The position numbers and the translations under genes were made by a program. Of a stretch of 64,000 bases of DNA, positions 43,272 to 51,890 are shown one piece after another. Positions within the stretch are counted from its first letter, which is position 1. Each line of letters opens with the position of its first letter. The DNA lies in the NCBI RefSeq assembly GCF_050433565.1, contig NZ_JBNPWZ010000009.1:1-64000 (forward strand), written 5' to 3'. Source of the DNA: Ornithinibacillus bavariensis. Lineage in GTDB: Bacteria; Bacillota; Bacilli; Bacillales; Amphibacillaceae. A model generated the notes under the pieces. The model was given only the letters and a program-made list of their open reading frames with translations. It made no database searches and had not been told where the DNA came from.

Positions 43272-43327
43272 AAAAAGCTCGATTAGTTTCTATCATTTTT
43301 AAAAAAGATGAATCTAATCGGGCTTTC
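43272..43327. terminator. Bidirectional terminator between ylbL and tmcAL
   Basis: AAAAAGCTCGATTAG (43272-43286) and CTAATCGGGCTTT (43314-43326), with an inner ATC/GAT pair in the loop. Confidence 0.75.
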
Positions 43328-43331
43328 CCTC

Positions 43332-44546
43332 TTATGTATGAAGAACAGGTCCTATCAATTCCTGCTTCTGCAATTCAATGCGTTTAAGGGTAGGTATTAT
43401 ACTGTAATATGCATTCGATGCTCTTTCTTCGATTTCTAGCATAGGGTGAATATTCCGTGATAGCTTTGAATATAGTGGGACATTTAGTTGTTTTTTTATC
43501 GTATTTATATACTCCCTCCCTCTCCGTGTAAATCCTAGTAAGCGAACATATGGTACAGAAGGAAGTGTTGTAAAATATTCAATTTCTGTTTTTTTGGTGT
43601 TTGTTAAGAGATGGACAAAAATCCGCTGTATTCGAGTCCATGTATATCGTTTTGTTTTCATTCGATCTACCCAGTCATAAAAGGTTCGTGCCTCTTTTGC
43701 GGTTTTCTTAATTCGGTGTTCCATTCCTTCAACTACCCCATGAATAGAAGCTAATTCATCAGTAGGCATTGTTAGAACCCGATATTGTAAGAAAGGAAAA
43801 TATTCTTCCCAGCTATGTAAAAGACCTGCCTTAATTTGATAAGCATCTAATTCTACTAAAGTAGATGAGGGCATAGTAAATTTAAGATCAGTTAAAGAAG
43901 TTTGCGCTTCAAATATTTGTTTCCGAATACTAGTAGCGCTGGCGATAGGGCTAGTAATTTCTGTATCGTGGTAGTTGCTGTTTATACGTTTAATAGTTAA
44001 GGGTTCAATAGGTAAATTATTTTCAAATATTGTGCGAACATAACTAAAACCCAAAATATTATTTGGCTTAGATAAATCCATCTCTTTACTAGTAAGGCCA
44101 ATTAATTCATAGGCGGTTCTACTTGCCTCAGGGAATGAAAGTCCTTCTTTTAAGGATTGTTTTACTTGTAATTGGAACTGATTTTGATTCTCCGTAAATT
44201 CGTGATAAGCTTTCGTGAAAGCCTGGATATCACCGGATTCACTGCCAAAACAGATACGATTTATTCCTAGTTCATGTAGTGTTTGCACGGAACCCTTTGC
44301 AAATAACTCACTACTTTGTACTGCATAAACATAGGGAAGCTCAACGACGATATCAACCCCAGCTGATAAGGCAGCACTGGCACGATGAAATTTATCCATT
44401 ATTGCTGGTTCTCCTCGTTGTAGGAAAGAACCGCTCATCACTGCAATAACGTAGTCTGCATTAGCTATTTCTCTGGCTTGATCAATATGATATGCATGCC
44501 CGTTATGAAATGGGTTGTACTCTACAATTAAGCCACAAACATTCAC
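43332..44546 (-). CDS. tmcAL: tRNA(Met) cytidine acetate ligase
   Basis: YlbM/TmcAL, 404 aa, forms N4-acetylcytidine at the wobble position of elongator tRNA(Met) from acetate and ATP. The GTG start (VNVCGLIVEYNPFHNGH) is 7 nt after GGAGG; the upstream open extension is rejected because family members begin just before VxxYNPFHNGH. That segment carries the HxGH nucleotidyltransferase motif. VMSGSFLQRGEPAIMDKFHRA and GRSSTxIR-like SATSIRKQIF are also conserved. Confidence 0.92.
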   Translation of the reverse strand: MNVCGLIVEYNPFHNGHAYHIDQAREIANADYVIAVMSGSFLQRGEPAIMDKFHRASAALSAGVDIVVELPYVYAVQSSELFAKGSVQTLHELGINRICFGSESGDIQAFTKAYHEFTENQNQFQLQVKQSLKEGLSFPEASRTAYELIGLTSKEMDLSKPNNILGFSYVRTIFENNLPIEPLTIKRINSNYHDTEITSPIASATSIRKQIFEAQTSLTDLKFTMPSSTLVELDAYQIKAGLLHSWEEYFPFLQYRVLTMPTDELASIHGVVEGMEHRIKKTAKEARTFYDWVDRMKTKRYTWTRIQRIFVHLLTNTKKTEIEYFTTLPSVPYVRLLGFTRRGREYINTIKKQLNVPLYSKLSRNIHPMLEIEERASNAYYSIIPTLKRIELQKQELIGPVLHT

Positions 44547-44793
44547 ATGAACACCTCCAATAATAGATAAATTATCTTTAGCTGATACATACAAAAGCTT
44601 AGCCTTATTACTTTTGTTGAAGATTCAGACTAGCATTCATAATTATTACCTATAATGGTTGATTATAGAAAATATCCTTTGGGAATGCTACCGATAAGGA
44701 ATAATTCTATTATTTTTTTCACTGTAAAGAAAAAATATTGACAAAAGAGCAATTTCCTTTTAAAATAACTCTTGTTGCCTTGAGGTGAAATCA

Positions 44794-45321
44794 ATGAAAT
44801 TTACAATTGCACAATTAAAGAAAAATGCTTTTAATAAGCCCTTTGAATTTTCAAGAGAAGTGGATGTTTCTGTGTTAACAACCATGAATACGGATATTCG
44901 CGATATTACTCCTGTTCATGTACAAGGAAGCTGTACGATGCAAGGTGATCAATTCTTTTTTACATTTACTATTACTGGTAAAATGATATTACCTTGTGCC
45001 CGTACTCTTGTTGATGTTCCTTATCCGTTTACCATTAAGGCAGAGGAGATTTTTACGACCTCACCTTATATCAATGAGGAAGATGATAACGAAATCCACT
45101 CAATTCATGGAGAAGTGCTTGACTTAATGCCGTATATAAAGGAAAATATTCTATTGGAGGTTCCTTTTCGAGTATTTTCTGATGAGGTAGATTTTGAGAA
45201 AGATGCACCTCGAGCGGGAAATGGTTGGGAAGTGCTTTCCGAAAAAACAAAAGAAGTGAAAATTGATCCACGTTTTCAAAAACTGGAGTCATTATTCAAA
45301 GATACCGAGAAAGAAAAATAA
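44794..45321 (+). CDS. ylbN: DUF177 (YceD-family) protein YlbN
   Basis: 175-aa protein of the YceD/DUF177 family, usually encoded directly before rpmF and linked to 23S rRNA or ribosome biogenesis. The ATG at 44794 (MKFTIAQLKKNAFNKPFEF) has GAGGTG 7 nt upstream; the GTG at 44785 overlaps that motif. Conserved segments are GSCTMQGDQFFFTFTITGKMILPCARTL and LDLMPYIKENILLEVPFRVF. Only one Cys of the usual pair is visible. Confidence 0.9.
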   Translation: MKFTIAQLKKNAFNKPFEFSREVDVSVLTTMNTDIRDITPVHVQGSCTMQGDQFFFTFTITGKMILPCARTLVDVPYPFTIKAEEIFTTSPYINEEDDNEIHSIHGEVLDLMPYIKENILLEVPFRVFSDEVDFEKDAPRAGNGWEVLSEKTKEVKIDPRFQKLESLFKDTEKEK

Positions 45322-45368
45322 GAATCGTTTCATTGTTTTTGCTTTCGCAATTGAAGGAGGTGTAAGTC

Positions 45369-45542
45369 ATGGCAGTACCTAAAACAAGAACTTCTAAAAA
45401 AGTTAAAAGACAACGTCGTACTCATAAAAAATTACACGTGCCTGGCATGGTAGAATGTTCAAATTGTGGTGAATTAACAAAGCCACACCATGTATGTAAA
45501 TCATGTGGGCATTATGATGGAAAAGAAGTTGTTAGCAACTAA
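45369..45542 (+). CDS. rpmF: Ribosomal protein bL32
   Basis: 57-aa large-subunit ribosomal protein, starting MAVPKTRTSKKVKRQRRTHK. Four Cys in two pairs, CSNC and CKSC, form the zinc site, so this is the Zn-binding (C+) version. It follows ylbN by 47 nt with a full GGAGGTG ribosome site, the standard ylbN-rpmF pairing, and is followed by a terminator. Confidence 0.97.
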   Translation: MAVPKTRTSKKVKRQRRTHKKLHVPGMVECSNCGELTKPHHVCKSCGHYDGKEVVSN

Positions 45543-45554
45543 TCCAGAATGAAG

Positions 45555-45593
45555 ACAGATCACTAACCGAATGTTTGTGGTCTGTTTTTTTTA
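45555..45593 (+). terminator. Terminator of ylbN-rpmF
   Basis: ACAGATCAC (45555-45563) and GTGGTCTGT (45577-45585) with one wobble pair, followed by T7. Confidence 0.82.
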
Positions 45594-45626
45594 TACACAA
45601 AAAAATTATCGAAGGGATGAGACTTA

Positions 45627-46388
45627 GTGGGGGTTATTACGTACCAGTATATGAGTGACAAGGATTACAGTGTAATTACGATTAATCGTGAAGAGAAACG
45701 GAATGCTATCTCCTTAAGAATGGCAGAAGAGCTGATGACTGCTATCGAAAAAGCAAAAAAAGACTCTATCAAATTTCTTGTCATTACAGGAGCAGGGGAT
45801 AGGATGTTTTGCTCAGGTGGTGATCTGAACGACTTACATGGAAATTTGTCAGTGGAAGAGGCGGAACGAAGACTATTGACAATGATGAGGGTGCTTTATG
45901 AGATTGCCGTTTTTCCAGTGCCAACTATTGCTTTATTAAATGGTGGAGCTGCTGGTGGAGGGTGTGAATTGGCGACAGCATGTGATATTCGTATCGCTAG
46001 ACGGTCAACTAAGTTTGGGTTCATTCAGTCGAGTCTGGGAATTATGCCTGGCTGGGGAGGGGGAATCCTATTAGCAAAAAGAGTACATACTAGCTTTGCT
46101 TTTCGATGGACTATGGAAGGTACAGTATACCAAGGGGAAGAACTGGAAGCGAAAGGCTGGCTGCATAGATTGATTAATAATGAGGATTGGCAGGATAAGG
46201 ATGAGGTTTTAGCTCCGTATATAGCGAAATCATTTCAGCAAATGAAAATCTTTAAGAGCCAATACCTAGAGGAGATAGGAGTAATAGGTTTAAAGGATAG
46301 GATGATGAATGAAGTTAAGAAGTGTGCGTCTCTATGGGAAACAGAAGAGCATAGACATGCGGTAGAGGCATTTTTAAATCGAGATTAG
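45627..46388 (+). CDS. Crotonase-fold enoyl-CoA hydratase/isomerase family protein
   Basis: 253-aa crotonase superfamily protein, GTG start. The CoA-binding and oxyanion-hole segments FCSGGDLNDL and NGGAAGGGCELATACD are intact. The first catalytic Glu is kept (Glu114 in GGGCELA), but the second position, FGQPExxLG in hydratases, reads FGFIQSSLG with Gln134. The spacing of 20 residues is exact, so the loss is real. It may be an isomerase, decarboxylase, thioesterase or non-hydratase member rather than a normal hydratase. It stands alone between rpmF and gerR. Confidence 0.85.
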   Translation: MGVITYQYMSDKDYSVITINREEKRNAISLRMAEELMTAIEKAKKDSIKFLVITGAGDRMFCSGGDLNDLHGNLSVEEAERRLLTMMRVLYEIAVFPVPTIALLNGGAAGGGCELATACDIRIARRSTKFGFIQSSLGIMPGWGGGILLAKRVHTSFAFRWTMEGTVYQGEELEAKGWLHRLINNEDWQDKDEVLAPYIAKSFQQMKIFKSQYLEEIGVIGLKDRMMNEVKKCASLWETEEHRHAVEAFLNRD

Positions 46389-46443
46389 TAATCCTGTAAT
46401 TTGAAAATTATCATAATGTGTATTCTATCACTCCTAGTTTGTG

Positions 46444-46451
46444 CATACATT
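46444..46451 (+). promoter_or_regulatory. Possible sigma-E -10 box of gerR
   Basis: CATACATT fits the sigma-E -10 consensus (CATACAnT) and lies 28 nt before the gerR ATG. The -35 region is not a clear match. In B. subtilis gerR (ylbO) is sigma-E dependent. Confidence 0.4.
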
Positions 46452-46478
46452 GATAGCAAATAGATAAGGAGTGATGTT

Positions 46479-46964
46479 ATGAATGCAACGAGGCAGGATG
46501 CCTGGACGGAAGATGAAGATGTTATATTAGCTGAAACAGTGCTACGTTATATTCGGGAAGGAAAAACACAGCTGGAAGCCTTTAAGGAAGTTGCTAATCA
46601 ATTGTCTAGAACTTCGGCTGCTTGTGGATTTCGATGGAATGCTACCATTCGTAAACATTATCAACAGGAAATAATGAGAGCCAAAGAAGAAAGAAAGCTT
46701 GGTGGAAGAAAATCTTTATGGAATTCTAATAATCTGAAGCCGAATGAAGAAAAAGATACAATCGAATCAGCTATCATTTTACTTGAAAAAATGAAATCAA
46801 CCTTTGCAGATCACCAAGATTTAGCTAAACGCGAACAGGAAAAGCTGATTAAGAAATTAGAGGATGAAAATAATAAATTGAAATCTCAATTGGAACGATA
46901 TGAAAATGCTTGGGAAGAGATGGGAAATCTATGGAAGTGGATTAAAGATAAGCATAATGGTTAA
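46479..46964 (+). CDS. gerR: RsfA-family sporulation regulator GerR (YlbO)
   Basis: 161-aa DNA-binding protein: an N-terminal Myb/SANT-like domain (about 5-65, AWTEDEDVILAETVLRYIREG and CGFRWNATIRKHY) and a C-terminal coiled coil (about 110-150, EKLIKKLEDENNKLKSQLERYE). This is the RsfA family; B. subtilis YlbO/GerR sits at this position and controls mother-cell coat genes. It is shorter than the B. subtilis protein (about 190 aa), mainly in the linker. AAGGAG lies 7 nt before the ATG. Confidence 0.87.
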   Translation: MNATRQDAWTEDEDVILAETVLRYIREGKTQLEAFKEVANQLSRTSAACGFRWNATIRKHYQQEIMRAKEERKLGGRKSLWNSNNLKPNEEKDTIESAIILLEKMKSTFADHQDLAKREQEKLIKKLEDENNKLKSQLERYENAWEEMGNLWKWIKDKHNG

Positions 46965-47020
46965 TCCTTCCCTAAGCAATCATACTATATTTTACTGGAA
47001 AGATGAAAATTATGAAGCTA

Positions 47021-47056
47021 AAAAAGTGTCTACTCCAAAGGGATAGACACTTTTAA
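47021..47056. terminator. Bidirectional terminator between gerR and ylbP
   Basis: AAAAAGTGTCTA (47021-47032) and TAGACACTTTT (47044-47054), with A-run and T-run on opposite sides, between convergent genes. Confidence 0.8.
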
Positions 47057-47091
47057 AGTTTTGTAATAAAAAAATGAAATAGCTTACATTT

Positions 47092-47571
47092 TTAATGAAT
47101 ATTTTTTTCGTGTATTCCTTCAGGAAGCCAAATTAATGGATTTTGGCCAAAATCTCTTTCCATTTCGTATTTAGCCTTCTGAAAACCCATCTTCTCCCAA
47201 AATCCATGTGAATTAATACGAGGATTAGTCTTAATAGGAAGCTGATATGATTTTGCAAAGTTTACTAATTTTTCACCATAGCCCTTACCTTGATAATGAG
47301 GCAGTACCTCAAGCTTCCATAATTCTAAGTAATCATGCCTTGGTTCAAAATACTTATCGTACTTCTTCTCTACCTTATATAGGCTCATTCTAGCTATTAA
47401 TGTTTCCCCATAATATATTCCATAGAAAGGAGATTCACTGTCATTTTCCACAAAGTTATTTTGTAGATCCTCTAACATCGATAATTCTTGGTTTCCATAT
47501 TCCTTAAAGCGCTTAAATTCCTCTAATGTTTTATAGTTTATTAACAGCTTTTGTACACTAACTTCATTCAT
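47092..47571 (-). CDS. ylbP: GNAT acetyltransferase YlbP
   Basis: 159-aa GCN5-related N-acetyltransferase. The ATG at 47571 (MNEVSVQKLLINYKTLEEF) is preferred over a TTG seven codons earlier, because AAAGGGGGAG precedes it. The acetyl-CoA binding motif is VLPHYQGKGYGEKLVNFAK, and FWEKMGFQKAK closes the fold. The substrate is unknown. Length and position match B. subtilis YlbP. Confidence 0.87.
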   Translation of the reverse strand: MNEVSVQKLLINYKTLEEFKRFKEYGNQELSMLEDLQNNFVENDSESPFYGIYYGETLIARMSLYKVEKKYDKYFEPRHDYLELWKLEVLPHYQGKGYGEKLVNFAKSYQLPIKTNPRINSHGFWEKMGFQKAKYEMERDFGQNPLIWLPEGIHEKNIH

Positions 47572-47759
47572 AGTAAAGCTCCCCCTTTGCAAAAGCTAAA
47601 ATGGTTTATCTATTTAATTATAATATAAATGCCTGCATAATTAAACTTAACATGCAGACTACTTTATAAAATCTGGATTCTAAATAAAATGCAAAATGTA
47701 AATAATTTGTTACAATTAAGAAATGGAATAACGTTCATGGTGAAGGGACATATCAGAAA

Positions 47760-48140
47760 ATGTTTGATTTTGTATTATTTATATTAGCGTTTATTATTAC
47801 GATACCCATTGTTGCAACGGTTGGATTATATTTTATCTTGAAATTAGTATATGGTAATCCAATTAGAGCACTTCATAAGGCAGTAAACTGGACCACAATT
47901 CTACACATTATTGCTGGAAATGTACTATTAACCAATTTATTTAATGGCAATTACATTGGCTATATTATTGTTTTTTTACTTTTATTATTAACGATACTTA
48001 TTACCTTTCAGTGGAAAAAACATACAGAGGTTGATATAAAAAAAGCATTGAAGCTATCATGGAGACTATGTTTTCTAATATTTTTTTGCTTCTATATCGT
48101 TCTTGTGTTGTATGGAATTATTGAAAGGATAATAGGGTAA
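47760..48140 (+). CDS. DUF3397-like membrane protein
   Basis: 126-aa membrane protein with four hydrophobic helices (about 3-25, 43-60, 64-83, 98-120) separated by short Lys-rich loops. It precedes bshC, where a DUF3397 protein is usually found in Bacillaceae; the assignment rests on topology and position rather than a motif. AAGGGACATATCAGAAA precedes the ATG. Function unknown. Confidence 0.65.
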   Translation: MFDFVLFILAFIITIPIVATVGLYFILKLVYGNPIRALHKAVNWTTILHIIAGNVLLTNLFNGNYIGYIIVFLLLLLTILITFQWKKHTEVDIKKALKLSWRLCFLIFFCFYIVLVLYGIIERIIG

Positions 48141-48228
48141 CCTTTTGTTCCAAAACAGATTACATGAAAAAACGGTCTTTATCCTGTACAATAATTTTAA
48201 ATAGAACACCTAAAGGAGTACGTAATGC

Positions 48229-49839
48229 ATGCAAATTGAACCGATACATATCGATAACCAAAATAAATTGATTCGCGATTATCGTGATGCTAAATTATCC
48301 ATCATGGAGCATTTCGATTATGGTATGTTGGATTTTCAAAAAAGAGTAAGTGAAATATCAAGTCGTACCTATAATCGTGAACAGTTAGCCCATGTGCTTA
48401 AACAATTAAATGAAATGTGGGGTGCGACTTCTGCCACATTTTCGAATATAGAAAGATTAAAAGAAGCTAGAAGTGTTGTAGTGGTAGGCGGTCAGCAAGC
48501 GGGATTATTAACTGGTCCGTTATATTCGGTAAACAAGGTAATATCTATTATTCAGTTGGCAAGACAACAAGAAAAGGAATTAGGTATTCCAGTAATTCCT
48601 GTTTTTTGGATAGCAGGTGAAGATCATGATTTTGAAGAAATTAATCATGTATACATGGGGCGTAAATCATTTAAAAAATATAAGCTTCCAATACGAAACG
48701 ACGAAAAGCTGTCCATTTCGCAAATGGATATAGATCATAAGGTTGTACAGGACTGGCTCAAAACAATTCTTAATCAAATATCAGAAACTAAATTTACGAA
48801 TGAATTAAATAACATGATAGTAGATTGCTTGGAGCACTCCAATAATTATGTAGATTTCTTTGCGCAGCTTATTTTTCGCCTATTTCCAGAGGAAGGCCTT
48901 GTCCTAATAGATTCCGGTAATAAACAAGTACGAGAGCTAGAGAGTGAATATTTTGCACAAATGATTATGAAGCAAGAAGAAATCAGTGCAGGTGTTGTAG
49001 AAAGTATTGAGAAATTAACGAATAAAGGGTATACCATTGACCTCGATGTATCACTTGAAAGTGGTAATCTATTTTATCATTTGAATGGAGAAAGAATACT
49101 GTTAAACAAAGATGCAGAAGGTAATTGGATTGGAAAGCAGAATGAAATTATTCTTCGTGTGGAAGAAATTCTTCATGTGGCAAAACAACATCCAGAGCAA
49201 TTAAGCAATAATGTTATTACACGTCCATTAATGCAAGACTTATTGTTTCCTACTTTAGCGTTTATAGGTGGGCCAGGAGAAATTAGCTATTGGTCTGTGT
49301 TAAAATCTGCTTTTCACGGGTTAGGTATTAAAATGCCACCTGTAGTTCCTCGACTATCGTTTACCTATTTAGAACCAAAGGCTAAAAAGATTATGCAAAA
49401 ATATAACATACCAATTGAAGTAGCTGTTAATCACGGGGTAGTGGCTATTCGCGATAAATGGTTTCAAGATAAAATGGAACCTCCAGTAGGCGAAACTGCA
49501 AGTCAAATCAAACGTAGTATCACCGAAATCCATAGGCCATTGCTGGAGATAGCTGAAAAGACTCGCTCAGATGTTGGTGAATTGGCGCATAAAAATTTGG
49601 CTTATTTAATTCGGGATATCGAATTTTTAGAAAAGCGAATTGAAAATGCCTTAAAGGAAAAATATCATAAAGAACTAGAAGATTTCTCTTTGTTAGAAAA
49701 TCTATTACATCCTGATGGTTTACAGGAAAGAGTTTGGAATCCGTTACCTTTTCTAAACGAATATGGATTAGACTTCTTTAGAGAAATCTGCTGTAAAGAG
49801 TGTTCGGTGGAAGAAGAGCATTTTATTATCTATCTATAG
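48229..49839 (+). CDS. bshC: Bacillithiol biosynthesis cysteine-adding enzyme BshC
   Basis: 536-aa protein (YllA) that adds cysteine to glucosaminyl-malate in the last step of bacillithiol synthesis. The N-terminal nucleotidyl-transferase-like core has VVVGGQQAGLLTGPLYSVNK, GIPVIPVFWIAGEDHDFEEINH and, later, LFPTLAFIGGPGEISYW; a long C-terminal coiled coil spans about residues 425-490. The length is normal. AAAGGAG lies upstream. It is the last gene before the dcw cluster, as in B. subtilis. Confidence 0.95.
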   Translation: MQIEPIHIDNQNKLIRDYRDAKLSIMEHFDYGMLDFQKRVSEISSRTYNREQLAHVLKQLNEMWGATSATFSNIERLKEARSVVVVGGQQAGLLTGPLYSVNKVISIIQLARQQEKELGIPVIPVFWIAGEDHDFEEINHVYMGRKSFKKYKLPIRNDEKLSISQMDIDHKVVQDWLKTILNQISETKFTNELNNMIVDCLEHSNNYVDFFAQLIFRLFPEEGLVLIDSGNKQVRELESEYFAQMIMKQEEISAGVVESIEKLTNKGYTIDLDVSLESGNLFYHLNGERILLNKDAEGNWIGKQNEIILRVEEILHVAKQHPEQLSNNVITRPLMQDLLFPTLAFIGGPGEISYWSVLKSAFHGLGIKMPPVVPRLSFTYLEPKAKKIMQKYNIPIEVAVNHGVVAIRDKWFQDKMEPPVGETASQIKRSITEIHRPLLEIAEKTRSDVGELAHKNLAYLIRDIEFLEKRIENALKEKYHKELEDFSLLENLLHPDGLQERVWNPLPFLNEYGLDFFREICCKECSVEEEHFIIYL

Positions 49840-49840
49840 T

Positions 49841-49861
49841 CCCCACCACCTCCCACCACTT
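49841..49861 (-). promoter_or_regulatory. Inverted MraZ-box-like repeat
   Basis: Read on the minus strand, this stretch is AAGTGGTGGGAGGTGGTGGG plus G, a tandem GTGGTGGG repeat like the MraZ operators at dcw promoters. It starts one base after the bshC stop and points away from mraZ. Confidence 0.45.
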
Positions 49862-49869
49862 ATTTGAAT

Positions 49870-49966
49870 AACTGTCTTATTCATTGCAGTATCAGTGAAA
49901 ACCCTTATTTAATCAGGTGTTTTCAAGTGCTGCTCATGGTTATAAGGCAGTTATTTTTTTGTTTTT
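49870..49966 (+). terminator. Long composite terminator of bshC
   Basis: Extended hairpin with collinear helices: AACTGTCTTAT/ATAAGGCAGTT (49870-49880, 49942-49952), GCAG/CTGC, and apical TGAAAAC/GTTTTCA, followed by ATTTTTTTG. The arms are separated by symmetric internal loops, giving an arm length unusual for a simple terminator. Confidence 0.65.
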
Positions 49967-50007
49967 AACCACTTTTTATCAATAATAATCCGTTATATTA
50001 AAAAAAT

Positions 50008-50032
50008 GGTGGTGAAAAGTGGGGGGATGTGG
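50008..50032 (+). promoter_or_regulatory. MraZ-box-like repeats at the dcw promoter
   Basis: Direct repeats GGTGGTG (50008-50014), AAAGTGGGGG (50016-50025) and TGTGG (50028-50032), each about 10 bp apart, lie 35-60 nt before the mraZ start; TATATT at 49994-49999 may be the -10. MraZ autoregulates its promoter through such GTGGG repeats. Confidence 0.5.
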
Positions 50033-50065
50033 TAATATTGATTTATGAAAGTGGGGGCATTGTAA

Positions 50066-50497
50066 ATGTTCATGGGTGAATTTCAGCATAACTTTGATAC
50101 AAAGGGAAGAATTATCGTACCTTCTAAGTTCCGAGAAGAGCTTGGAGAGCGTTTTGTTGTCACCCGTGGTCTTGATAAATGCTTGTTTGCTTACCCCATG
50201 AGCGAATGGGCTATATTGGAAGAAAAATTAAAAAAACTCCCACTCACAAAAAAAGATGCTAGAGCCTTTACGCGATTTTTCTTCTCTGGAGCTGTAGAAT
50301 GCGAAGTTGATAAGCAGGGAAGGATAAACATACCACAGCCTCTACGTAATTATGCAGGTTTAGACAAAGAGTGTGTGGTAATCGGTGTATCCAATCGAAT
50401 TGAATTCTGGGCTAGCGAAAATTGGGATGATTACTTTACTGATTCCGAGGAGTCATTTGCAGAAATTGCCGAGAATTTAATGGATTTTGATATATAG
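50066..50497 (+). CDS. mraZ: Transcriptional regulator MraZ
   Basis: 143-aa protein with two SpoVT/AbrB-like swapped-hairpin domains in tandem. Each carries the DxKGRIxxP motif: FDTKGRIIVPSKFRE near the N-terminus and VDKQGRINIPQPLRN near residue 78. It forms a ring that binds repeats upstream of its own gene and regulates the dcw cluster. First gene of the cluster; GGGGG precedes the ATG. Confidence 0.96.
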   Translation: MFMGEFQHNFDTKGRIIVPSKFREELGERFVVTRGLDKCLFAYPMSEWAILEEKLKKLPLTKKDARAFTRFFFSGAVECEVDKQGRINIPQPLRNYAGLDKECVVIGVSNRIEFWASENWDDYFTDSEESFAEIAENLMDFDI

Positions 50498-50529
50498 CCG
50501 AAAACGAAATCGCTGAAGTAGGTGTAGTT

Positions 50530-51507
50530 ATGTTCAAACATTATACAGTACTAAAAGAAGAATCCATCACAGGACTACAGATAAAACCAAATGGTACATA
50601 TGTGGATTGTACACTAGGTGGTGGAGGACATTCAGAAAAAATAGTCTCTCATCTCGATCAAGATGGCTTATTAATTGCGTTTGACCAAGATGCTGACGCC
50701 ATAAATGCCGCTAATGAAAGACTTTTGCAATATCAGGATAGAATCCTATTTATCCACAATAATTTCCGTAACTTGACTGAAGAACTAGACAAGCACTCTA
50801 TTTCAAAGGTAGATGGAATTCTATTTGACTTAGGAGTTTCTTCTCCACAGCTAGATAGAGGTGATAGAGGTTTTAGCTATCAGCATGATGCAAAATTGGA
50901 CATGCGGATGAATCAAGAGCAAGAATTAACAGCCTATGAAATTGTTAATGATTGGTCATACAATCAGTTAGTCTCAATTTTTTTTCAATATGGAGAAGAG
51001 AAATTTTCTAAACAAATTGCTAGAAAAATTGAAGAGCATCGCAAAATAAAAGCGATAGAAACAACATTTGAATTAGTTGATATTATAAAAGAAGGAATCC
51101 CTGCAGCTGCTAGAAGAAAAGGGGGCCATCCAGCAAAACGAATATTTCAAGCCATACGAATTGCTGTTAATGATGAGCTAAATGCGTTTAATGATGCACT
51201 ACATCAGGCAGCGCGTCTAGTAGATATGAATGGTAGGATAGCGGTTATAACCTTTCATTCATTAGAGGATCGAATTTGTAAACAAGCATTTAAAAAATGG
51301 AGTACACCAAAAGAAACACCGAGAAATCTACCAATAATACCGAAAGAATATGAAGCGCCATTTAAAATGGTTAGTAAAAAACCAATCGTAGCAGGTAATG
51401 AAGAGCTAGAAGAAAATCGAAGATCACGAACAGCAAAGCTACGAATTGTAGAAAAAGTGAATCCGTGGTCTGATGATTTTAAATATGAGGAAGGGTGGAA
51501 TAAGTAA
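50530..51507 (+). CDS. rsmH: 16S rRNA (cytosine1402-N4)-methyltransferase RsmH
   Basis: SAM-dependent methyltransferase (MraW), 325 aa. Conserved segments are GTYVDCTLGGGGHSEKI (SAM motif), DQDADAI, DGILFDLGVSSPQLD, and KGGHPAKRIFQAIRIAVNDEL with the RIAVN motif; FHSLEDRICKQAFK near the C-terminus is also typical. It methylates C1402 together with RsmI. The last base of its stop overlaps the ftsL ATG. Confidence 0.96.
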   Translation: MFKHYTVLKEESITGLQIKPNGTYVDCTLGGGGHSEKIVSHLDQDGLLIAFDQDADAINAANERLLQYQDRILFIHNNFRNLTEELDKHSISKVDGILFDLGVSSPQLDRGDRGFSYQHDAKLDMRMNQEQELTAYEIVNDWSYNQLVSIFFQYGEEKFSKQIARKIEEHRKIKAIETTFELVDIIKEGIPAAARRKGGHPAKRIFQAIRIAVNDELNAFNDALHQAARLVDMNGRIAVITFHSLEDRICKQAFKKWSTPKETPRNLPIIPKEYEAPFKMVSKKPIVAGNEELEENRRSRTAKLRIVEKVNPWSDDFKYEEGWNK

Positions 51508-51875
51508 TGGCAGCAAATCATGCAAGAAGTTGGGAGAATTCATATACTTCGTATCGGCCACAAGTCGAGAAAAGAGTAGTAGTACGTAAAGCGGGCTGGA
51601 TTACAAAGGGTGAAAAAATATTATATTCTGTTGTAGCTGTCTGCATCCTCGTTGCATTATGGTATATCGTATCATTTTCATCCTCCTTGGACACATTGAA
51701 TCGAAATATACAATCTGTAGAACAAAAGATAACTAATCAGCAAGTCGTAAACGAAGGTCTAGGCTTTGAAATAAAAGAATTAAGTAGACCAGAGAGAATT
51801 ATACAATATGCAAAAGAACATGGTTTGACCATTCAAGCAGCAGAGGTAAAGCAGGCTAATTCATACAATCATTAA
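51507..51875 (+). CDS. ftsL: Cell division protein FtsL
   Basis: 122-aa bitopic division protein: a cytoplasmic basic tail (VEKRVVVRKAGWITKGEK), one membrane helix (about 38-56), and an extracytoplasmic leucine-zipper-like coiled coil (LDTLNRNIQSVEQKIT). It works with FtsB/DivIC and FtsQ/DivIB to activate the septal synthases. The sequence is poorly conserved, so the call rests on topology, size and position between rsmH and pbpB. AGGAAGG precedes the overlapping start. Confidence 0.9.
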   Translation: MAANHARSWENSYTSYRPQVEKRVVVRKAGWITKGEKILYSVVAVCILVALWYIVSFSSSLDTLNRNIQSVEQKITNQQVVNEGLGFEIKELSRPERIIQYAKEHGLTIQAAEVKQANSYNH

Positions 51876-51890
51876 TCCAGGTGATAAATT

